Origin: Bacteroidales bacterium | GTDB lineage: Bacteria; Bacteroidota; Bacteroidia; Bacteroidales; VadinHA17 | Assembly: GCA_022865305.1 (NCBI GenBank) | Contig: JALHSP010000020.1 | Coordinates: forward strand, 1-64,000 | Direction: 5' to 3' | Length of the DNA: 64,000 nucleotides | Shown here: positions 59,477 to 64,000 of the stretch, piece by piece | Layout: each line of letters begins with the position of its first letter | Position numbering within the stretch: position 1 is the first letter of the stretch | Translations under genes and position numbers: made by a program | The notes under the pieces: generated by a model | What the model saw: only the letters and a program-made list of their open reading frames with translations | Database searches by the model: none | What the model was told of the DNA's origin: nothing

Positions 59477-60019
59477 ATACTTTTTAAATAAGTAACATTA
59501 AATGATATTAATTTCTGCTGTGTTCAGGATGTGCCATAAAATATTTTTACTTTTGGATAGACCAGGATTTAACTTTGATATCAACCCTCAGTGGAGACCA
59601 GAAACCATGTCAAAAACGGGGCGCTACCGAAAAGCCAGATGAGTAGGAAATTTAACAACTAAATGCGGATGGCTCAATTGATGTAAATATAAAATCCAGC
59701 ACATCTCCGATGGAAGTGGATATTGAAGACATAAGTACCTACGACAAGCTAAATGTAGATATCACAGACATAAGTACTTCCGACAAACTTAAAGTGTATA
59801 TTGATGCAGTTGATGGATTAGCCTTTTCACTGTGCACAGTACCTGTAAAGATCAAATAAACACCACGACCTATGAGAGCCCGCCAAACCATCTCTTGCAT
59901 CAAACAATATATTATGCCTTTAATAGTTAACCAGTTATAAGACTGTGTATAAAAGACTATGGGCTTATTGTTTTAACAGGTCAAAAACATGCAAATGTAT
60001 TCCGGATTATGTTTATTAG
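59477..60019. other. Non-coding stretch with a decayed repeat-bearing ORF
   Basis: No gene is convincing here. A short open frame at 59710-59859 (49 codons) encodes two copies of a 12-residue unit, IEDISTYDKLNV then ITDISTSDKLKV, in a 36-base imperfect tandem repeat, and stays open upstream to a TAA before 59680. It may be the tail of a lost surface protein. The remainder is AT-rich. Confidence 0.45.
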
Positions 60020-60031
60020 TATATTTGTATT

Positions 60032-60208
60032 ATGAAAGATAAAATAACTGTACCAGATCATTTTCCTGATTTTAAAGAGGAAGATGTAAAAGCTGCGGCT
60101 AAACGTAGAGAAGATTATGCACTTGCCAGGGATTTAAAAGCAAAGGAAAATAACGAAGCAATTACAAGCAGACTAGAAAAAGATAGAGAAACCAAGGGTG
60201 AAAACTAA
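60032..60208 (+). CDS. Small charged protein (58 residues)
   Basis: An open frame of 58 codons starts with MKDKITVPDHFPDFKEED and is rich in Lys, Glu and Asp (DVKAAAKRREDYALARDLKA), as for a helical soluble protein. A -7 match TATATTTG ends just five bases before the ATG (60020-60027), suggesting a leaderless or very short leader message, if it is used. I know no family. Confidence 0.5.
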   Translation: MKDKITVPDHFPDFKEEDVKAAAKRREDYALARDLKAKENNEAITSRLEKDRETKGEN

Positions 60209-60219
60209 AAGCAGTTCAA

Positions 60220-60312
60220 ATGAGAAAAATGCAGCAAAGATTTCTCAGTCACAATTATAAAAAAGCTTTTATGAACTGTCCGGAATGTAAGAAAATCATA
60301 AATATTGATTAA
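60220..60312 (+). CDS. Possible very short protein with CPEC motif (30 residues)
   Basis: The frame reads MRKMQQRFLSHNY then KKAFMNCPECKKIINID, with a CxxC pair near its end, as in a truncated zinc ribbon. It follows the 58-residue gene by 11 bases. Weak; it could be chance. Confidence 0.3.
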   Translation: MRKMQQRFLSHNYKKAFMNCPECKKIINID

Positions 60313-60326
60313 AATATTAGTGCAAG

Positions 60327-60350
60327 AGGGGATTTGAAAATGTCCCCTCA
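60327..60350 (+). terminator. Hairpin after the small genes
   Basis: GAGGGGA and TCCCCTC pair around a ten-base loop. No long T-run follows, so termination is uncertain. Confidence 0.45.
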
Positions 60351-60390
60351 GATGCATCGAGACCCCTGGTAAAAATATTGGGGGTTTTGC

Positions 60391-60434
60391 TTTTTAAATA
60401 AAGTTGATTTTGGCTTTTTTCTGTTGAAATTTTA
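60391..60434 (+). promoter_or_regulatory. Promoter cassette, copy A (degenerate)
   Basis: TTTTTAAATAAAGTTGA then TTTTGGCTT matches the cassette at 62.0 and 62.6 kb. TTG at 60404-60406 is followed after 20 bases by AAATTTTA, which differs from TAnnTTTG at two positions. It lies just upstream of the small membrane protein gene. Confidence 0.5.
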
Positions 60435-60450
60435 CAAGTCTCAATATGAA

Positions 60451-60648
60451 ATGATTAACGACTTATTGATAATTTTTTTCCTGATTGGTAGTTGCTTTAT
60501 TGTTGGAATAATTGGAAATAAAAGAACGATTGGTTTTGGAAAGGCTTTCTTCTTTTCACTCTTTTTTAGTCCGATAGTTGGACTTATAATTACACTTCTC
60601 CATAAAAAAGAAGGCCAGGACATCGAATCCGACCAAAAACCTGTGTGA
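60451..60648 (+). CDS. Small two-helix membrane protein (65 residues)
   Basis: From the ATG at 60451 the product is a 65-residue membrane protein with helices at about 4-22 and 32-52 (IGNKRTIGFGKAFFFSLFFSPIVGLIITLL) and a charged cytosolic tail. Small proteins with the motif IGxKRxIGFxxAFxxSLxxSPLIGLII are widespread in Bacteroidota. The function is unknown. A TTG at 60424 would overlap the promoter and is not favoured. Confidence 0.7.
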   Translation: MINDLLIIFFLIGSCFIVGIIGNKRTIGFGKAFFFSLFFSPIVGLIITLLHKKEGQDIESDQKPV

Positions 60649-60847
60649 AGTCAGTCTGCAGGTACATACTTGAAACATAAAAGCTACAATTTCGTAAAAT
60701 GTGGTTACTACATGGTTACGGTTTAGGCCTTTGTGAAAGTCATTAAAAGTTCTTTGCAAGACAATCAATGCCCCCGTAAATTGGAGGGTTTTTATCAGAC
60801 AGTATTTCAGTTAAAGAAAATATCTCGTTCACACATTGCGATGATGA

Positions 60848-61042
60848 CTACTTATCAAGAAATTCTGAGAATTTTTGATCTATATGCTGATTGAACCACT
60901 TATCTATAATTGACTTCTTAAATCTCCACTCCCTACCTAGTTTTGCAGCAGGAATCTTCCCGTTTTGTGCCCAGGTATAAATAGTCTGAGGTTTAAGTTT
61001 TAAATACTTTGCAACTTCTTCAAGATTCATAATATCATCCAT
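60848..61042 (-). CDS. Excisionase-type helix-turn-helix protein
   Basis: The 64-residue protein is a MerR-like winged helix of the excisionase family (HTH_17): MNLEEVAKYLKLKPQTIYTWA, then KIPAAKLGREWRFKKS. It follows the membrane protein gene by three bases and is cotranscribed with it. It could control the pair or a mobile element; no integrase is nearby. Confidence 0.82.
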   Translation of the reverse strand: MDDIMNLEEVAKYLKLKPQTIYTWAQNGKIPAAKLGREWRFKKSIIDKWFNQHIDQKFSEFLDK

Positions 61043-61045
61043 ACC

Positions 61046-61831
61046 TTATTTTTTCAAAATATTTAAAATACTAGTATCGCTTATTTGGGAATTGTTCTTA
61101 TCCTGATATTGAAAGGGTCTTTCTATTTCTTCATTTTGCTGATTATCTTCCTTTGATACAAGTTGTTGCACGGAATAAATAATTGCTGTATAAAAATTAC
61201 CTTCATATTTCCTGAATAATTTAAACTCCTCATCTTTATTGGATAAAAATGGTCTTAAATTCCAAGCTAACTGAATGCTGGCAAATGCCAGAATTATAAT
61301 CCAGATTCTGAATACCGTAACTCCAATGTGCGGATAAATATCTTTCTTTTCACATGCAAATTTCAATGCTTCAATCATTAGTCTCATTCCAAAAATCCCA
61401 GAGAATAAGAATACTGCTACATGAAGCAATTGCAAAAAATGATAATTACCTCCAGTAATCTGAAAAAGAATAATGATGGGTGAAAAAGATAATGCTATTT
61501 CCGATGTAAGCACAAATCCACTTAAGACAATAATTATCATTTGTCTAAGTTTCATTTTAGAACCCAGGACTTGTTGAATTACATAAAATGATGGGAAGCA
61601 AATTATTATTATACATAAAAATAGAAATATGATTTTCAATCCTGCTGCAATAGATTGAAGAAAACTATGATAACTGCCCATCACTAAGCCATAGATAAAT
61701 GTAAAAGTGCAGATAATTAAGATTTGATTAAGAATTAATTTGTTTGATTGCTTAATATTTCGCTCATCAAAATATGATTCTGTGTTTTGAAATATTTTAA
61801 ATACTTCCATCAATCTGTTTTGACGTTCCAT
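61046..61831 (-). CDS. Multi-pass membrane protein of unknown function
   Basis: The 261-residue protein has five or six membrane helices (about 32-54, 60-88, 95-120, 128-152, 172-192), a cytosolic N-terminus and a charged tail of about 60 residues. Conserved-looking points are GSYHSFLQSIAAGLK, CFPSFYVIQQVLGS, SFSPIIILF, AWNLRPF and NFYTAII. I recall a family of bacterial membrane proteins with these motifs, sometimes labelled actin-binding WH2 in databases, with no tested function. It is the first gene of a pair with the HTH protein. Confidence 0.65.
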   Translation of the reverse strand: MERQNRLMEVFKIFQNTESYFDERNIKQSNKLILNQILIICTFTFIYGLVMGSYHSFLQSIAAGLKIIFLFLCIIIICFPSFYVIQQVLGSKMKLRQMIIIVLSGFVLTSEIALSFSPIIILFQITGGNYHFLQLLHVAVFLFSGIFGMRLMIEALKFACEKKDIYPHIGVTVFRIWIIILAFASIQLAWNLRPFLSNKDEEFKLFRKYEGNFYTAIIYSVQQLVSKEDNQQNEEIERPFQYQDKNNSQISDTSILNILKK

Positions 61832-62055
61832 AATAGATGCATTTTGGTTAGACTGTAAAGGTAAAAAAATCTTTTATTTAATACTGTTTATTGTTGTTTA
61901 TAATTGTATATTATTATATATTACTATTAATTAGATATAAATAGCAGGGAATATCCTTGTTATATCACAATAAACATACACTTACTTCGGGTTCTATGTA
62001 AATATGCTCAACACTGCCCATATTTTACTGACACATAGGCTGAATTTAAATAAAC
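61832..62055. other. AT-rich intergenic region
   Basis: This divergent region is very AT-rich (TATATTATTATATATTAC near 61911) and holds no ORF. It should contain the promoter of the membrane-HTH pair, but only a partial match (TACCTTTA) was seen on the minus strand. Confidence 0.4.
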
Positions 62056-62086
62056 TTGACTTTGGCTTAAACCTGGTGTAAATTTG
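62043..62086 (+). promoter_or_regulatory. Promoter cassette, copy B
   Basis: TTG at 62056-62058, a 20-base spacer and TAAATTTG at 62079-62086 match the Bacteroidota consensus exactly. The surrounding bases (TTTAAATAAA before, ACTTTGGCTTAAAC and GGTG in the spacer, ATA after) are shared with copy C. Confidence 0.82.
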
Positions 62087-62193
62087 ATAAAAGTAATGTT
62101 ATCATTGATGGCCTTATATTAAAAGGCAATCCAATTATTGTTATTTACAAAGGTTCTTCATATTACAATTATTAATCTTAAAATTATTCTATC

Positions 62194-62379
62194 ATGAAAG
62201 AAAAGATTCAACAAAGTGCTCCTGCAGCGAGTGCAGTTTATGGCCTGGGACTTATTGGAGCAGCAATTTATTTTATTTCAACTGCCACGAGTTTTTGGAT
62301 AGGCGTATTAGGATTCCTGAAAGCCATTGTATGGCCGGTTTTTCTTGTTTATGAGGCGTTCAAACATTTAGCCGCGTGA
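62194..62379 (+). CDS. Small membrane protein (61 residues)
   Basis: The product has a short N-terminal charged part and two hydrophobic segments (about 14-32 and 35-53), with GLGLIGAAIYFISTATSFW and GFLKAIVWPVFLVYEAFK. I know similar short proteins from many Bacteroidota genomes. It has no partner gene; a promoter lies about 110 bases upstream and a terminator follows. Function unknown. Confidence 0.75.
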   Translation: MKEKIQQSAPAASAVYGLGLIGAAIYFISTATSFWIGVLGFLKAIVWPVFLVYEAFKHLAA

Positions 62380-62394
62380 TGCTAAAGCGATTTG

Positions 62395-62421
62395 CGTGAT
62401 CTGTCTTGTCACGATTTTTTT
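62395..62421 (+). terminator. Rho-independent terminator
   Basis: CGTGA (62395-62399) and TCACG (62409-62413) pair around a nine-base loop and are followed by A and seven Ts. It ends the small membrane protein transcript. Confidence 0.65.
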
Positions 62422-62610
62422 GGATTACATTATTCATTAAAGACACACAGGCAATCCCTCGCCTCCTACAGTCCATTTTTGTATTTCAGATAATAATCAT
62501 TCGGGGGCTACCTTCTTCTTTTATTCGCAGGGAGACATATTTATTCCACTGAAAATGCAGCTTTCTTTGCAATGAAACCCAGCCCTTGGAAATCAGCTCC
62601 GGGGGCTTGC
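62422..62610. other. Intergenic region without a gene
   Basis: Nothing coding was seen here. Two G-rich stretches (TCGGGGGCT and CCGGGGGCT, at about 62500 and 62600) are 100 bases apart and the second directly precedes promoter copy C. Confidence 0.4.
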
Positions 62611-62654
62611 TTTTTAAATAAAATTGACTTTGGCTTAAACAAGGTGTAACTTTG
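62611..62654 (+). promoter_or_regulatory. Promoter cassette, copy C
   Basis: TTG at 62624-62626, a 20-base spacer and TAACTTTG at 62647-62654 fit the consensus exactly. The block TTTAAATAAAATTGACTTTG is nearly identical to copy B, and the upstream GGGGGCTTGCTT matches copy A. The lipoprotein gene starts 71 bases downstream. Confidence 0.85.
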
Positions 62655-62725
62655 ATAGATAGTAAATTATTGGGGGGATTTATATCGTACATACTTTTTT
62701 AATTACTAATTAAAATCATTGAGCT

Positions 62726-64000
62726 ATGAAAACATCACAAAAAGGTTTTTCAAGACTGATGCTGGGGAAGATATTTTTAGTAGCAATTGTTATCCTTATT
62801 TCAAGTTGCGTGAAGGAGAAACCAACTGTAATAACTGAGCCAATAACTGATATTAAAACAAACAGTGCTACAAGCGGTGGAGAAGTAATAGATGATGGTA
62901 ATGAAGATATACTCGGTCGTGGAGTTTGCTGGAATACATCTTCTTCACCCACTCTTGAAAATTGTCTAAATCATACGATGGATGGTGTAGGTATTGGCAA
63001 ATTTACGAGTAATATAACAGGATTATCTGAAGGAAGTACTTACTATGTCAGGGCTTATGCTACCAATTCTGAAGGGACAGGCTATGGTGAAGACCTATCT
63101 ATTGCAACAAAACGATTTGCAAATGCAATGACAGGTTCAGCTTCTACAATTGGAGTAAATATGGCTACTCTTAATGGAACCGTAAATCCAAATGGTGAGA
63201 GCACTGTTGTGACATTTGAATATGGCACAACAACAAGCTATGGAAGCATAATACCTGCAACTCAAAGTCCCGTTTCAGGAACAACGACTACTGATGTTTC
63301 AGCGAATGTGACCAATCTTACTGAAGGGACTGAATATCATTACATAGTTAAGGCTGAGAACTCATTGGGAGAAAAGACTGGAACAGATCAATCATTTATA
63401 ACAAAAAAGTGTCCAACTGCAACTACCAATCCGGATGCAGTGATTAGTTTTAATCAATTGGGGTTTAAGGGGACAGTAAATCCAAATGGCGAGAGCACTG
63501 TTGTGACATTTGAATATGGCACAACAACAAGCTATGGAAGCACAACAGTTGCAACTGAAAGTCCCGTTTCAGGAACAACAACTACTGATGTTTCAGCGAA
63601 TGTATCAGGACTTGCTTTAAATACAACTTATCATTATAGAGTAAAAGCTGAGAGTTCTTTTTGTACTGATCTGGGAGAAGATTGTACTGCAACAACCAAA
63701 GATAAAAAAACAGTAGCATTGTCACCTGACCCAATTGTTCGATTATGTCCTGGGTGGATAAATACAGCTGGTAGTGATAGAGATTTTGGTGGACATGGCC
63801 CCGTTGTTTTCGCCTCCGCAGAAGCGAAGATAATGCAAAATGTACTTTACGTTCATATAAGATTTCATGCAAAAGAAACTACGAGTAATTATACAGAGTG
63901 TAATGGTGAATGGCTCTTTACACTCTATACTCCCCCAACCAATTATTTTATATCTGACTATTATAAATACTCAAGTGCCTCTTATACGGATTCTAACCAT
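62726..64000 (+). CDS. Lipoprotein with fibronectin III-like repeats (runs off window)
   Basis: The frame is open from the ATG at 62726 to the window end (425 codons). A lipoprotein signal ends in ILISSC (C28), followed by three FN3-like repeats of about 90-100 residues with SEGSTYYVRAYATNSEGTGYGE, TEGTEYHYIVKAENSLGEK and LNTTYHYRVKAESS. Repeats two and three share the segment GTVNPNGESTVVTFEYG and are nearly identical in DNA. A different, non-repetitive domain begins near residue 335. It should be surface- or periplasm-exposed. Confidence 0.82.
   Translation, partial: MKTSQKGFSRLMLGKIFLVAIVILISSCVKEKPTVITEPITDIKTNSATSGGEVIDDGNEDILGRGVCWNTSSSPTLENCLNHTMDGVGIGKFTSNITGLSEGSTYYVRAYATNSEGTGYGEDLSIATKRFANAMTGSASTIGVNMATLNGTVNPNGESTVVTFEYGTTTSYGSIIPATQSPVSGTTTTDVSANVTNLTEGTEYHYIVKAENSLGEKTGTDQSFITKKCPTATTNPDAVISFNQLGFKGTVNPNGESTVVTFEYGTTTSYGSTTVATESPVSGTTTTDVSANVSGLALNTTYHYRVKAESSFCTDLGEDCTATTKDKKTVALSPDPIVRLCPGWINTAGSDRDFGGHGPVVFASAEAKIMQNVLYVHIRFHAKETTSNYTECNGEWLFTLYTPPTNYFISDYYKYSSASYTDSNH
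63182..63603 (+). repeat. Near-identical 128-base direct repeat within the lipoprotein gene
   Basis: Positions 63182-63309 and 63476-63603 are equal in length and differ at only about seven bases. The period is 294 bases (98 codons), so the frame is kept. The first of the gene's FN3-like repeats is not similar at the DNA level, which points to recent duplication or gene conversion of the other two. Confidence 0.88.

Noticed and set aside
60770-60800. Terminator-like CCCCC/GGAGGG pair before TTTTT
   Set aside because: The stem is only three to four pairs, too weak to call.
60734-60895. 53-codon plus-strand frame opposite the HTH gene end
   Set aside because: Its last third is the antisense of the HTH gene, it begins at GTG and resembles nothing known.
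63582-63872. Minus-strand frame within the lipoprotein gene
   Set aside because: It runs antisense to the FN3-like repeat and following domain, which are open throughout on the plus strand.
1-64000. CRISPR arrays, tRNA and rRNA genes
   Set aside because: No spaced direct repeats, cloverleaf or rRNA-like stretches were seen; all arrays found are contiguous short tandem repeats.

Overview
The window reads as chromosomal DNA of a member of the Bacteroidota, most likely a Bacteroidales-like anaerobe. The reasons are Bacteroidota-type promoters (a -7 element TAnnTTTG, in the best cases with TTG about 20 bases upstream), starts without clear Shine-Dalgarno sites, and families or gene orders typical of the phylum: SiaB/SiaC-like proteins, a BT_3928-type DoxX protein beside tpiA, folP next to cdaA, serC-serA-DUF1015, and giant exported proteins of unknown function. 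Genus and species cannot be told from the sequence alone. No rRNA, tRNA or CRISPR array was seen.

Layout. 1-139 is the 3' end of a group II intron (domains V and VI) whose body lies left of the window. 372-788 is a YjbQ-like gene. 821-6407 (minus) is a sugar-nucleotide block: ugd, rfbA, rfbC, rfbD and a phosphohexomutase; rfbB is not here. 6767-16428 (mostly plus) holds ribosomal protein S1, a STAS protein, RNase Z, GMP synthase, a C-terminal protease, a THUMP-type rRNA methyltransferase and a SiaB/SiaC-like kinase and phosphoprotein pair, facing a 1023-residue ABCG-type transporter. 19689-33493 holds a flavin reductase, ClpB, an Hpt-STAS pair, an OmpA-like protein, gcvT, comB, the serC-serA-DUF1015 run, a YggS-like protein and a DHOD-like protein. 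33518-42162 holds HEAT-like and exported unknowns, uvrA, an ECF sigma factor, an SPFH/RHH/zinc-ribbon cassette, rsmE and a phosphodiesterase. 42152-55866 holds a 1509-residue exported protein, tpiA, a DoxX protein, tmk, folP, cdaA, a PQQ-propeller protein, an SDR, a YhcH-like lipoprotein and a transglutaminase-like lipoprotein. 55987-56738 is a broken PL11 rhamnogalacturonan lyase.

The most coherent metabolic unit is 56882-59476 (minus): a promoter, a SAM-I riboswitch, then DUF39 (aspartate-semialdehyde sulfurtransferase), a NIL/ferredoxin protein and a UPF0280 protein. It is a complete candidate for homocysteine synthesis directly from sulfide, under methionine (SAM) control.

The right end (about 59.5-64 kb) is accessory: small charged or membrane proteins, a multi-pass membrane protein paired with an excisionase-like HTH protein, and a lipoprotein with near-identical internal repeats that runs off the window. 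Two of these genes, and in degenerate form a third, sit behind copies of one conserved promoter cassette. Two kinds of short repeat mark the intergenic regions: GC-rich hairpin elements (at least six) and octamer arrays (two loci); at 27.3 kb a GC-rich element lies inside an octamer array.
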